From Aplectana chamaeleonis (lineage: Eukaryota; Nematoda; Chromadorea; Rhabditida; Cosmocercidae), in the NCBI GenBank assembly GCA_029168955.1, contig JAPDOI010000021.1, positions 3,214,501-3,278,500 on the forward strand: 64,000 nt of DNA, in the 5' to 3' direction. A program made the position numbers and the translations under genes. The notes beneath the pieces are model-generated. The model ran no database searches and was not told the DNA's origin. It worked only from the letters and a program-made list of their open reading frames with translations. Below are positions 52,905 through 62,796 of the stretch, piece by piece. The stretch's first letter is position 1, and every line of letters starts with the position of its first letter.

Positions 52905-53570
52905 TTGATAGTCAATGAGCTATGTCTGCTCGATAGCTGAGCTTTAGGCCAGCATTGTTATGTTCCCGCGGTGAGGCTTTGAGCCGTTTGATTTTTCCTG
53001 TGTGGATTCCCGCGGTGAGAGTATGAGAATCGCTGAGTGTATAGCGAAGTTGGTAGGATCCTAGCGCTGCGAGTATAGCGCCATTTTGTTGAGAAGCGCA
53101 TTGTGAAGCGTTATATGTTGAGATGAGCTCAGTTTTGGCGTCAAACGCCCTAGTATCTGTGTGAAATCCCGGGTAGTTGCAACCTTAGAGTAGTTTGGTC
53201 ATGACCCCACGTGAGTAGGTTTTTGTGTTTATTTGGAAAGAAAAGAGAAAAAATAATTGAAAAAATTGTTAGAGAGGTTTTCCTCTGTTCGTTTCCTTCT
53301 CCGAGAGAAGTTTGTTCATTTCTCTTTAATTATGTTTTGTTTTCAGATCGTCAGAATGGTATTCCAATTTTTGCATTCCTGTAGTCCGCCTATTTATTAC
53401 CCCGAAGACGAGTCGCCTTGGGAGTGTAGCAAAACCAGATAACACCTCTTTTTTTGAATTCTCATTTAATAAGGTGGATTTTCGTTTTTTTATCTCAACT
53501 TGAATTCTTTTCTTCTGGCTTTTTGCTGTATTATTTAAGTATTTCTTCTCCTTTATTTTTAGCTTTAGTT

Positions 53571-53598
53571 GGTCGGTTGGCCCATCACAAATACGTAT
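53571..53598 (+). promoter_or_regulatory. Hairpin element copy 4
   Basis: GGTC-GGTT-GGCC (one T-G pair) then CATCACAAATACGTAT, directly followed by TTTTTCAG (53606). Confidence 0.75.
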
Positions 53599-54359
53599 TT
53601 TTTCAGCGGAAGGCGCGGGATTTAATTCATTGCAAGTTAGTACCCGCCCACGCTAGTCACGTGCTGGAGCATCTGTTAACCAGATATGGGAAACCTGAAT
53701 GGATAATTAATACCGCCTTTTTTCTGACTCGCTGTTTTTTTTAATTAGTTCGTGCACCGCTTCGTTGTAATTTCTTTCGGTATTGGCTCGCTGCCATCAA
53801 TGTTTGTCTCACTGTTCGTTCTCCGCTGCACACATGGTTCACATTCTTTGTGCGTGAGCGGCGATCATCTCAAGGAAATCATTGAGAGAAATGTTGCCAT
53901 GTCCTCTCCGACGCGCTAAGGAAAACATCTTCTCGGACGCAGTTAATCGATGTGAGGAATTCTTTGCCTCGCAAAATATTCTGCGCAGGGGGAGCGCCGT
54001 TTTTGCAACAGCACCATCTCTCCATGCTTTTCAGTTGATCGCGCGCGGAGGCTTCAGCGGCAACACCCGCGGCGTGTCCTCTGGGTGCACTCAGCAATAA
54101 GCGACTTATATTTTCCTAAACCTTCAGTTCACCTCGGGAGGACGTCTTCTACTTGTAACGATCCACTAATATTTTATCTTTCAGGTCGACAAATATGGAA
54201 TTCCCGTTTAGTACTCCTATAGTTCTATCTGTTATAATTTCCCGAAATAGTGGCCGCCTGCCGAGGAAATTAAAACCAGGTTATTTTTTTATTTTTTCCC
54301 CTCTTGTCCTTGATTAAAATCGTTTTTTCTAGCCGTAAAAGTTTTTTTTTGTTTTTTTT

Positions 54360-54388
54360 GGTCGGTTGACCCGTTTCGAATACGTAAT
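54360..54388 (+). promoter_or_regulatory. Hairpin element copy 5
   Basis: GGTC-GGTT-GACC then CGTTTCGAATACGTAAT; the A in the right arm restores pairing with the T of the left arm. Confidence 0.75.
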
Positions 54389-55003
54389 TATTATCATCCG
54401 AAAAGGATGCGTTGGCACCCTAGCCAGATAATACCCGTCGCGCTAATTGAGTACTTGAGTATCTTTCGCCAGATGTGAGAAATCTGAGGAGGAGATTAGA
54501 TAGCGCGTCTACCAAACTTTAGTTCGCACGCAACCTTCTGGCTGGCACACCTCTTTACTCCTTTTTTCCTGGATATATTAATACTTACTGGAAATCAGTC
54601 GTTTGGTTTTTTTCTCTCTCTTCCATCACGTTTATAGCTGCATAATTCAAATTCTTGGTGCGCCAGCGGCGATCCGTTCTCAGGAAACATTCAAAATATT
54701 TCTTTTTCATATCCTGTTCACAGAAAACATTCTCCGACGCAACCGATAGATTAAAAACAAAACTGTCTCCTTTGCAAAAACATTGCGCGCCAAGGGATAG
54801 ATGCCTCTCCAGATAGCATACTTTCCCACCGCTTATCAGTTTGTCGTGTAGGCGACGCTAGCGGAGAAGCGCGCGGAGCATTCCTGCGTTGTGCCCAGCC
54901 AATGGCAGCAGTCCCTCCGCCCATCGACCCCGCCTTCTACTGCGATAGTTGCATATATACACTGGGGTAAATCAGAAGCCTCATCCTTCAATCGTCTGGT
55001 GAC

Positions 55004-58000
55004 ATGGGTCCACCTGTCACACGTTCCCGAACTCATTCGGCATCTGATTCTTCTAGGGCGGTTGCCCCGATACCAATACTTGATTCCCAACCGGCACTCA
55101 CGGGTGACCTATCCCGAAGCCTCTCGGCTTTGGCGGACGACTCTACCGTTCACGGCAGAGACGTCAAGGGTCTCCGCGATGCTACCGTACTCGCCATAAA
55201 CGAAGTTTGGACCGACGCTCGGTCTGCAACTTCGGACCTGGTGCAGAAAATTAATCAAGGTAATCATTCACTTCTTGAAACCTTGAACCAGTCCTTTTCA
55301 GCAGTTGACTCGCGTATAAACGACATACCTCTGATAGCCAATCTCAGCCCGGATGCGAACTTGCCCAGATTGTCCCTCTTTTCAGGTCTAGGCACTGACC
55401 CGATGCACTTTTCTAGCTGGCTGCGTCGAGCCGAGGATGTTATGCGTATGAAATCAACTTCGTGGACTAACCAGCAAAAGGCATATTTTTTGATCGGTCA
55501 CCTCGAAGGCATAGCTCGCGAAAAAATCGAGGAGCTGTCAACCGAGGAGCGCGACGACTACGAAAAGGTTACGTTCCACCTCAAGAACGCCTTTGAAGGC
55601 CCGCAACATAGGTACATGGCGCGTCAATCCCTTTCGGCATGTCAGCAGCAACACGGCGAAACGTCGGCAGCCTTCGCCAACCGCCTCCTAACTCTGGTGC
55701 GAGCTGTCACTACGGGCCAAGATCCTGCCAGTCAGAAAGAGCGCGTTTTGGAGGAATTTGTTGCAAGATTGCGTCCCAATCTTCGCTATCACGTCAAGTT
55801 GAACAATCCGGCATCGTTCGAGCAGGCGGTGTCCAAGGCCCAGATGGTAGAACAGCTTCTGGAGGAAGCCGCGGCTAACCAGTTCTTGACCCCAGCCACG
55901 GCACCCCAGGGGATTACAGTTAACGCTGTAGCTACTACCCCTTTTCGAAAAACCCGTTTTCAAAATCGCTCGCCACAGCTTAACTCGAATTCTACATTCC
56001 AGAACAGAGGCAATGCACGCAACCAGCAATCCCGTGGATTCCTACAGCCAGGACCGAAGTGTTACAACTGCTCCGGCTACGGCCATTGGGCCAATTCCTG
56101 CTCGTCACCTAGATATTCAGCGAGGGACTCAGGTAATGCTTCACATAATTATCGTTCCCTCGATCGTAATGGCTTTTCACCTCGTAGAAATTCACCCTTG
56201 CGCAACGACCAGAATCGCGAACTTTCGGAAGCTCGCAACCAAATCAATACTCTTTCAATTTCGCTTCGTCAAAAAGAATCTGCATTGGAGCAATCCAGTG
56301 CTCGCATACAGGCTCTCGTCAGGCGCAACGATGAATTGGCTACCTCTCATTTTGGACAGTCTGCCCCTAACCCAAGACGGAATTCGTCGCTCTTTCCCGC
56401 TGTCAACCTTTTACTGGCACTAACAGCCATTTCGGCGTGTAGCGTAGCCGATGCTTTCACCCCTTCCTCTGCCTGGATTTGCCCGCATAACCCATCCGAT
56501 TCATTCATTCATGTTCCCAATTCATTCAACTGTTCACATATCATCCCGCAACAAAATACTATTCCTCAAACTTTGTCCATCCATGTCTATCGTCCTAATA
56601 CTCAAAAATTCGATACTCCGGCTTTTTTCTGTAAAATTATCACACGTTCCGTCGAGTTCTCCGTCAACTTCTTCGGCGCCCGTTGGGAAAACCACACCGA
56701 GGTCCACCATATCGTCCCGCTTGAGGCCTGCAAGCTTATGATTCAACACCACCGATGCGAATTCGGATCAATGTCTGTATCAGGTAATAACTGGGCAACG
56801 ACAAACTTGCTATCTATTGACTGGCCTTCCGCTCCTTTCGGATGCTGCTCAGTACATAAGCTGTCCGCTACGAATTGCTATCTTGTCAAAACTGTTGTTC
56901 ATAAACGGCACGGCACCGGCTTTCCCGATTCTCCTGTCGGTAACCTCCGTCAATGCTCTTACGTCTCTGGGAGCTGCACTCTGCAGGATGGTTCCTGTCT
57001 AGTATGGACTCCTAGCCAGGAGGAAACGTGTAGATTTGTCCCCATCACCAAAATGAAAGGCCATCGTTTGGGCGACATCTGGATAAGCAATTCAAAAGAA
57101 TTCGCGCTTTCATGGCGCGACTCCAGTGAACGGATCAGGGACTGCGACAGGAATCTCGTGTTGACAGATCAAGGATACGCACTAATACCGGTATCTCGCC
57201 TGCCGCGTTCTTCCAGACCTGACGTAGGTATTGTGACTTCTAACCAGCTTTCAGCCCAACTTCTTGCGGTAGAGGATTCCGTGGAATCGGCCGTCTCCTC
57301 CCTTTTCCGCCACGCTTTGACCTCTTTGTGCGACCAAACCAATCTCTTGGCACTTACTCTTCATGCTTCTCTCAAATCAACCCCCACTCTGACGATCCGC
57401 AAGCTTCTAGGCAACGACGATTTTGCTGCCTCATTTCTCGGGGATAATTTGGTCCAGATTCATCGTTGCATGTCAGTCCCACCCCAAAATTACCACTTAG
57501 TTCCTTTCAACAACACTTGTTATTCTATGCCTAAAATCCAAATTGTTCTGCCTAATGGCGCAAAAGTGTCCTCATTCATAGATCCCTCCACCCTAGTGGT
57601 TCACAACGATGCTCCTGTCACCTCATGCTCTGTTGTGCCTAGTTTCGCGTTTGCAACTACAGATGGGTACACTTTGTATAACCCGTTATCCCGGGCATCT
57701 TACTCTATCCCACAGTCAGATATTCACACTCTTTCTCTCTCCAATCCCTCGAACTTCACTTTTTCGGCTCTCCCCCTCACAATTTTCCACAATTTGGTCC
57801 TCACTAACATTAGCGAGTTTGTCCAAGATCACCAATGGCAAGAACTTTGGTCCTCGGTTGACAAAAACGAGTTTGTACGATCAGTCCACGGCACCACTTC
57901 CACATCTCAGATCACGTCAACCTCTGCCTCTCCACTCCCATCGTTTTGGGCACTCATCTTTGGCAGCTGGACATCATTCGACATTTGGGTCACGATTTGC

Positions 58001-59506
58001 TGCTTTTTGGTCACATTTCGTATCCTTCAATTTCTTTTAGTTCTCTATCTTAGCATATACTTTCCTGGGCGGTTGCCCCGATACACAAACGTAACTCCAT
58101 TCTTTCAGCGCGGTTCTGGTTCTAAATCAGCTCCCGCACCACTACTTGACATTCAGGCAAGCCCTGAGACACCAAGCAGATCCCCATTCCCGAGTATTGA
58201 ACTCACTAATCTGCAACTTGATACCAAGACCTCTTGGCCCCCTCGAGCCTCCTTAGCACCTATCAACATTCTAGCCTTATCAGGCCCGAATTCGCTTTTC
58301 GTTGCTCAAATTCCGATCAAAATCAACGATATTCAAGTACTAGCCCTAATTGACACTGGGGCTACAATTTCAGTAGCACCAGCCCATACTGCAGCGTTAT
58401 TCGGCGTCTTCAGCTTGTCTCCCGGCAAACACTCCTCTGCGATGGGTCTGTCGGGATCACCATTACGACTGCTGGGTTGTGCTAAGCTCCATTTCCAAAT
58501 CGGTTCACTATCTCTCTACCACTCTGTATATTTTACTGAATCTACTTGTACACCTACTTCTATGGATTCGTACAGCGTTATTCTAGGCAATGACGTTCTT
58601 AGTAAGCTCCCACCATGGTCAATCGACTATGCGAGACGCTCGTTTGTTATGTCAGACGAACAAGTTCAAGTCCTTTGTCTCGACTCGCCCAGCGCCGAGC
58701 CAGCGGGCGCGATGCCAATTCCGGTGCGAGTCGCTGAAACTACAGTACTCCCCCCGTCGGTCGAGACATTCGTTCCCTGCGTGATTGATTGCGCAAACGA
58801 GGGACCATTGATGCTAACTTCACAGAGTTCGCAATTGGCAGATAAATCATTATTCGTCACTCCCGCAATTCTCAATCCTGGAAAAACCTCCCTGTTAATA
58901 GCCAATCCTACTGAACAGTCACAGGTTCTCTACAAGAATCAGAACATTTCTTTGGCTTCCTTTCTTCATGAAACTGCATCAGGAACTCTTTCCATCCCCC
59001 CCGCAAGTAACATTTCTTCTCCCTTGCTTAACAATATCAATAAAGTGGCGGTTTGCCCCGAATCAAAAACGCAAGTCTCTCCTGTGTCAATAGATTTCCC
59101 CGAAACTCGGATTACTGATCAAGAGAAGATACAGCTGATCAGCCTTTTTGAGGAATTTCGTGACAGAATTTCATCAAGCTCGTACGATTTAGGCGCTTAT
59201 CGAGACTCCGAGATTGTCATCAAAACTACTACAGAGGTGCCACCCAATCGATTTCGCCCTCCCCGGATCCCTCTTAAGTTTCAGAAAGAATTAGAGGACC
59301 ATATTCAAAAACTGTTAGCATCTGGTCGCATAGTCGAGAGCGACACACCATGGATACATAATACCGTTCTGGTCAGAAAGAAGGACGGCTCACTTCGGGT
59401 TTGTCTAGACTTCCGTCCATTGAATGACATCACTATCCCCTCCCCCGCATTGAAGATCTTTTGGCCAAGCTCGCCGGCCATACGTACTACACAACGCTGG
59501 ATTTAG
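55004..59506 (+). CDS. Gag, envelope-like glycoprotein, protease and RT N-terminus in one frame
   Basis: 1500 codons from ATG 55004. Gag core: FSGLGTDPMHFSSWLRRAED (~125) and VLEEFVARLRPNLRYHVKL; zinc knuckle CYNCSGYGHWANSC (~353); then a heptad-like helix (~405-440). A signal-peptide-like LFPAVNLLLALTAISACSV (~465) starts a Cys-rich ectodomain of ~500 residues with sequons (NCS, NHT, NNT, NFT, NIS). A hydrophobic anchor FDIWVTICCFLVTFRILQFL lies near 990-1010. The protease follows with catalytic LIDTGATISV (DTGA at 1117) and VILGNDVL (~1194). The RT N-terminus has KKDGSLRVCLDFRPLND (~1470). The frame is lost at 59437-59455 in a C-rich tract, so RT continues in another frame. Whether the glycoprotein is made in the polyprotein or by splicing is unknown, and its viral family is not assigned. 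Confidence 0.88.
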   Translation: MGPPVTRSRTHSASDSSRAVAPIPILDSQPALTGDLSRSLSALADDSTVHGRDVKGLRDATVLAINEVWTDARSATSDLVQKINQGNHSLLETLNQSFSAVDSRINDIPLIANLSPDANLPRLSLFSGLGTDPMHFSSWLRRAEDVMRMKSTSWTNQQKAYFLIGHLEGIAREKIEELSTEERDDYEKVTFHLKNAFEGPQHRYMARQSLSACQQQHGETSAAFANRLLTLVRAVTTGQDPASQKERVLEEFVARLRPNLRYHVKLNNPASFEQAVSKAQMVEQLLEEAAANQFLTPATAPQGITVNAVATTPFRKTRFQNRSPQLNSNSTFQNRGNARNQQSRGFLQPGPKCYNCSGYGHWANSCSSPRYSARDSGNASHNYRSLDRNGFSPRRNSPLRNDQNRELSEARNQINTLSISLRQKESALEQSSARIQALVRRNDELATSHFGQSAPNPRRNSSLFPAVNLLLALTAISACSVADAFTPSSAWICPHNPSDSFIHVPNSFNCSHIIPQQNTIPQTLSIHVYRPNTQKFDTPAFFCKIITRSVEFSVNFFGARWENHTEVHHIVPLEACKLMIQHHRCEFGSMSVSGNNWATTNLLSIDWPSAPFGCCSVHKLSATNCYLVKTVVHKRHGTGFPDSPVGNLRQCSYVSGSCTLQDGSCLVWTPSQEETCRFVPITKMKGHRLGDIWISNSKEFALSWRDSSERIRDCDRNLVLTDQGYALIPVSRLPRSSRPDVGIVTSNQLSAQLLAVEDSVESAVSSLFRHALTSLCDQTNLLALTLHASLKSTPTLTIRKLLGNDDFAASFLGDNLVQIHRCMSVPPQNYHLVPFNNTCYSMPKIQIVLPNGAKVSSFIDPSTLVVHNDAPVTSCSVVPSFAFATTDGYTLYNPLSRASYSIPQSDIHTLSLSNPSNFTFSALPLTIFHNLVLTNISEFVQDHQWQELWSSVDKNEFVRSVHGTTSTSQITSTSASPLPSFWALIFGSWTSFDIWVTICCFLVTFRILQFLLVLYLSIYFPGRLPRYTNVTPFFQRGSGSKSAPAPLLDIQASPETPSRSPFPSIELTNLQLDTKTSWPPRASLAPINILALSGPNSLFVAQIPIKINDIQVLALIDTGATISVAPAHTAALFGVFSLSPGKHSSAMGLSGSPLRLLGCAKLHFQIGSLSLYHSVYFTESTCTPTSMDSYSVILGNDVLSKLPPWSIDYARRSFVMSDEQVQVLCLDSPSAEPAGAMPIPVRVAETTVLPPSVETFVPCVIDCANEGPLMLTSQSSQLADKSLFVTPAILNPGKTSLLIANPTEQSQVLYKNQNISLASFLHETASGTLSIPPASNISSPLLNNINKVAVCPESKTQVSPVSIDFPETRITDQEKIQLISLFEEFRDRISSSSYDLGAYRDSEIVIKTTTEVPPNRFRPPRIPLKFQKELEDHIQKLLASGRIVESDTPWIHNTVLVRKKDGSLRVCLDFRPLNDITIPSPALKIFWPSSPAIRTTQRWI
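55056..55084 (+). promoter_or_regulatory. Hairpin element copy 6 (start of gag)
   Basis: GGGC-GGTT-GCCC then CGATACCAATACTTG, 52 nt after the gag ATG and translated as part of Gag. Confidence 0.75.
58067..58094 (+). promoter_or_regulatory. Hairpin element copy 7 (env-protease boundary)
   Basis: GGGC-GGTT-GCCC then CGATACACAAACGTAA, followed by CTCCATTCTTTCAG (AG at 58107-58108). It lies directly after the membrane anchor of the envelope-like region. Confidence 0.8.
59046..59072 (+). promoter_or_regulatory. Hairpin element copy 8 (protease-RT linker)
   Basis: GGC-GGTTT-GCC then CCGAATCAAAAACGCAA; a shorter stem. Confidence 0.55.
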
Positions 59507-61323
59507 CTTCCGGTTACATGCAGCTCCTCCTCTCACCAGAAAGCCAAACAAAATGTGGCTGGGCCACACACCGAGGCATCTATCAATTTGTGTACTTACC
59601 TTTTGGACTCAAAAATGCGGGTGCTTACTTCAACCGAGTAATGTCACGTATTTTAGCGGGCCTCGAGGACAATTGTCTGGCCTATCTGGATGATATCGTG
59701 ATTTTTGATAAGGACTTCCAGAGCCACTTATCTTCTTTGCGCAAAGTCTTCCATCGCTTTCGTCTCTTTAATATCAAGATCTCAGGTAAGAAACTTACTG
59801 AAGTGGCGCGCTCCCACATTCATTTTTTGGGTCACGAAATCTCCGGCTCATCCTACTCACCTGCAGAACGAAATACCCAAGCCATCATGGAGTTTCCGAC
59901 GCCCACATCCACCAAACAGGTCAAGGGCTTTATTGGGATGGCCAACTTTTTTCGACGGTTTATCCCCAATTTCGCCTTAATTGGCGCACCTTTGTACACC
60001 CTTCTCAAAGACAAAGCAAAATTCAAATGGGACTTGGAACAAGAAGAAGCGTTCCAGCGCCTCAAGCTCTTACTCAGCTCCAAACCCTGCCTCGGTTTTC
60101 CCCGTGATCAGGAGTTTTTTTTGCACACCGACGGCAGCCAGGTGGCAGTAGGAGCGGCATTATTTCAAAAACAGACCGATTCGAAAAAAGATCTAGTGGC
60201 AATAGGATATTTCAGTAGAGGGTTGTCGGACCATCAACGTAAATGGAGTCCCACTCATATCGAGTTGTTCGCAATCATCAGCGCACTCCGTTTTTTTCGT
60301 CCAACCATATACGGGAATCACACTACAATTTTTTCAGACCATAGACCATTGACCTATTTGTTGCGGCATAATAAAACACATGATAACCTGACTAGATGGG
60401 TTGTCGAGCTTCAAAGCTACGATGTTTCCATAGAATACCTCAAAGGATCATCTAACGTCGTGGCAGATGCTTTATCACGTGCAAGTCCTCAGGCTGTTTC
60501 TTTCAAAGACGATTCGCCAGACACGGACGATATCGTCGAATTCCCAGTAAGCATCAATAAGGTCACCCCTTCAGGCTATTCTGTGCGTCCCATGGTGTAT
60601 TGTCTCGGACATCCAACACGAATTCGTCCCTACAACGCCTTGATTGAACAAAAGAAAGACCCTTTTTGTTCCGCCATAATGTCGCTCATCGAAACTCAAC
60701 GTTTTCCAGACGAAATCGACGATGAGGACAAAACTCGATGGCTTCGACTTGCCGAACAGTGTACCATTCACAAAAACGGATGCCTCTATTTCACCCCCAG
60801 TAATAAGGGCACATCAGGTATACGTTCTGACAGACTAGTAGTACCTGAGCAACTTAGGGAAGCCGTAGTTACCGCTTTTCACGCCAGCCCTTCCGCAGGA
60901 GGTCATTTCAATTGGCGCAAAACCCTAGCCAAAATTGGACGCAAATTTTTTTGGCCGCACATGCACGAAGACATTTTTTCTCTCGTTCGCTCGTGCGACC
61001 TTTGCCAGCGCAAAAGAACGCAACAGATGAACCGCGAACTCCTAATACCTGTAACCAGTGGCGCGATCTTCGATAAAGCATATGTAGATCTGACTGGCCC
61101 TCTTCACACGTCAGCATCCGGTAACAAATACATCCTCGCAATAATCGACCATTTTTCGAAATATGTAATCGCGTCACCGCTCCCGGATTGTACAGCTATT
61201 TCGGTAGCTCAGGCACTTTTTTCAGACTGCATTATGAAATTCGGAGTAATGACTCAGCTAGTTTCAGATAATGCCTCCTACTTCAAGGGTGAGGTCATGA
61301 CTGAAGTGGGACGTCTTTTGCGC
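59461..61323 (+). CDS. pol: Ty3-like RT, RNase H and integrase N-terminal part
   Basis: Continues RT after a one-base frame change. RT: TTLDLASGYMQLLL (motif A), PFGLKNAGAYFNRVM and the catalytic YLDD (residues 75-78, 59683 on). RNase H: FLHTDGSQVAVGAALFQ (~222) and IFSDHRPLTYL. Integrase zinc domain: His 474, His 482, Cys 512, Cys 515 (HHCC). Integrase core: Asp 543 (YVDLTGP) and Asp 603 (SDNASYF), 60 apart as in the DDE family. The core is cut at 61323 by a hAT MITE before the catalytic Glu; the frame drifts through the MITE and stops at 61491. The opening TTG is not a start: this is the -1/+1 continuation of the previous frame. Confidence 0.9.
61316..61323. repeat. Left target duplication of the integrase MITE
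   Basis: TTTTGCGC, identical to 61706-61713. Confidence 0.93.
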
Positions 61324-61705
61324 CAGGGTCAAGCGTGGTTGCGGAATTTCGCAACGGGGGGTCGCAAAAATTTGGGTCCGAAAGTGAATGTTAGTGGGGA
61401 TCGCAAAAATTTCGGTCTAAAAATGAGAATTTCGTGGATATCCCCTAAATTCTCGATTACTTTTGGTTCCCAAGGGAAGGAAGGATCATAGCATTCGGTT
61501 TTAGGCGCTTGGACTCAACTACTGAACGATTTTTCGGCGTCTGACACTTTGAGTAATCAACTATAAACTGGCCGGACTCGGGGAGGAGGGATCGCGAAAA
61601 TCGCGCCGGGGAGGGGGGATCGCAAAAATTTTGAATTTTGGAAAAAAAAATGTGACGGGGGTCGCTCCGATTTCGAAAAATTACACAACGCTCCGCTTGA
61701 CCCTG
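61324..61705. mobile_element. hAT-type MITE inserted in integrase, 382 bp
   Basis: Ends CAGGGTCAAGCG and CGCTTGACCCTG. The 8-bp target duplication TTTTGCGC is perfect (61316-61323, 61706-61713). Internally, GGGGATCGCAAAAATTT-like units recur four or five times. Removal with one duplication restores reading of the integrase. Confidence 0.95.
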
Positions 61706-61713
61706 TTTTGCGC
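61706..61713. repeat. Right target duplication of the integrase MITE
   Basis: TTTTGCGC, after which integrase coding resumes. Confidence 0.93.
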
Positions 61714-62508
61714 ATAAATCGCTATTTCACCACCCCCTACCATCATGAAGGTAATGGCGCGTGCGAAAGAATATTCGCCACTTTTCATCCAATGCTCCGC
61801 ACATACATCAATGCGAACCAATTGGACTGGGACAAATACGTAGCCGCGTGTACTTTTATGTATAATACTTCCGTTCATAGTAGCACTGGTAATACTCCAT
61901 TTTTTATTATGTTTGGTAGGGATCCCGTTTTCAATATCGACCTACTAATCCAGCACGATACAGAACGCCATATTCCTTCGTCTGAAGAATCCAGTATCTA
62001 TCTAGAAAACCTCGTCGCAACTCTTCATGCTGCATGGCGCGCAGCACTTTGCTTCGCTCAGAAGCAACAGGCCAAGTACAAAAGGCAATACGATCAATCC
62101 CATTTTCAACCCTTAGAAGTCAAGGTTGGGGATAGAGTGTACCTCCGAGATTTCACACCCAAATTGGGACTCTCCCCTAAACTTTGCTACCCCTGGCTTG
62201 GACAATTTCGAGTTATTGCCATTAACCACCCACACCTCACTATTGTAAGCATTTCAGCTCCTCAAAGTACACCAAAACGTGTACACATGAACCAGGTTAA
62301 GAAATGTCTAGAATTAACAGGTCCAGTGTTTACCACCCCTTGGATTCCAGAAGCAGACCAATCATCACTCCGTTCACTCGCTGCATCCGAATCCGAGCTA
62401 GTAGGATACTCCCACAACATTAGCCAAGTAGCTCCCACAAATGTACCTTCTCCTGTTATAACACATCCGTATAACACTCGTTTCAAATCTCGCCGAACTT
62501 CCCTTTGA
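61708..62508 (+). CDS. pol: Ty3-like integrase C-terminal part
   Basis: After the MITE the frame reads YFTTPYHHEGNGACERIFAT; the catalytic Glu of the DDE triad is in GACERIF (codon at 61765). Then come DWDKYVAACTFMYNTSVHSS, TPFFIMFGRDPVF, VGDRVYLRDF and PWLGQFRVIAIN (GPY/F-like module). The frame ends in TGA at 62508, inside hairpin copy 9. It is in register with the upstream integrase frame once the MITE and one target duplication are discounted. Function in this copy is lost unless another copy supplies integrase. Confidence 0.88.
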   Translation: MRINRYFTTPYHHEGNGACERIFATFHPMLRTYINANQLDWDKYVAACTFMYNTSVHSSTGNTPFFIMFGRDPVFNIDLLIQHDTERHIPSSEESSIYLENLVATLHAAWRAALCFAQKQQAKYKRQYDQSHFQPLEVKVGDRVYLRDFTPKLGLSPKLCYPWLGQFRVIAINHPHLTIVSISAPQSTPKRVHMNQVKKCLELTGPVFTTPWIPEADQSSLRSLAASESELVGYSHNISQVAPTNVPSPVITHPYNTRFKSRRTSL

Positions 62509-62534
62509 CCGGTTGGTCCGATACACAAACGCAC
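62507..62534 (+). promoter_or_regulatory. Hairpin element copy 9 (end of integrase)
   Basis: GACC-GGTT-GGTC then CGATACACAAACGCAC, overlapping the integrase stop codon (TGA at 62506-62508). A strong acceptor follows at 62740. Confidence 0.8.
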
Positions 62535-62730
62535 TTTGTTGTCACATTCATATCATCCCTCACCTTCACTCATAGTTATCACAGCATTATTTCCGTGCAG
62601 ACGGTATCTATAATGATCCAATGCTTTGTCATGCAAGCCTCATTTTTTCCGCTCGCGTCGCGTTACTTTTCTCTGCCGTGTTACAGTGTCGCCACACTGG
62701 TTCGATTACTTTGACCTCAATCACACTCTT

Positions 62731-62740
62731 TTTTTTTCAG
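62731..62740 (+). promoter_or_regulatory. Strong splice acceptor before the downstream ORF
   Basis: CACTCTTTTTTTTTCAG ends at 62740, 56 nt upstream of the ATG at 62797. In nematodes such a site could serve cis- or SL trans-splicing. Confidence 0.6.
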
Positions 62741-62796
62741 AAAAACTTGAGTACACCCGAAAATAGCGTCCGTACATTGTTACGTCGCAGCTTCCA

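Larger units (their letters stand above)
52523..55003 (+). other. Long non-coding leader with repeated acceptors and hairpins
   Basis: 2.5 kb between primer site and gag ATG. Two diverged copies of a ~0.8-kb unit are visible (53320-54180 and 54180-54900). Matches include ATTCTTTGTGCGTGAGCGGC against ATTCTTGGTGCGCCAGCGGC, and the TTCTC(G/C)GACGCA region at 53933 against 54731. Polypyrimidine-AG acceptors end at 52617, 53346, 53606 and 54184; a GTAAGT donor is at 52861. Four hairpin elements lie here. Short frames are not convincing genes. Confidence 0.75.

Noticed and set aside
53882..54100. A 72-codon plus-strand gene in the Ty3-like leader
   Set aside because: The diverged second leader unit does not keep the frame.
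56132..58109. Splicing of gag directly to protease using the CAG/GTAATG at 56132 and the AG at 58108
   Set aside because: The phases do not match; the joined frame would hit a stop within a few codons. Other donors were not found with confidence.
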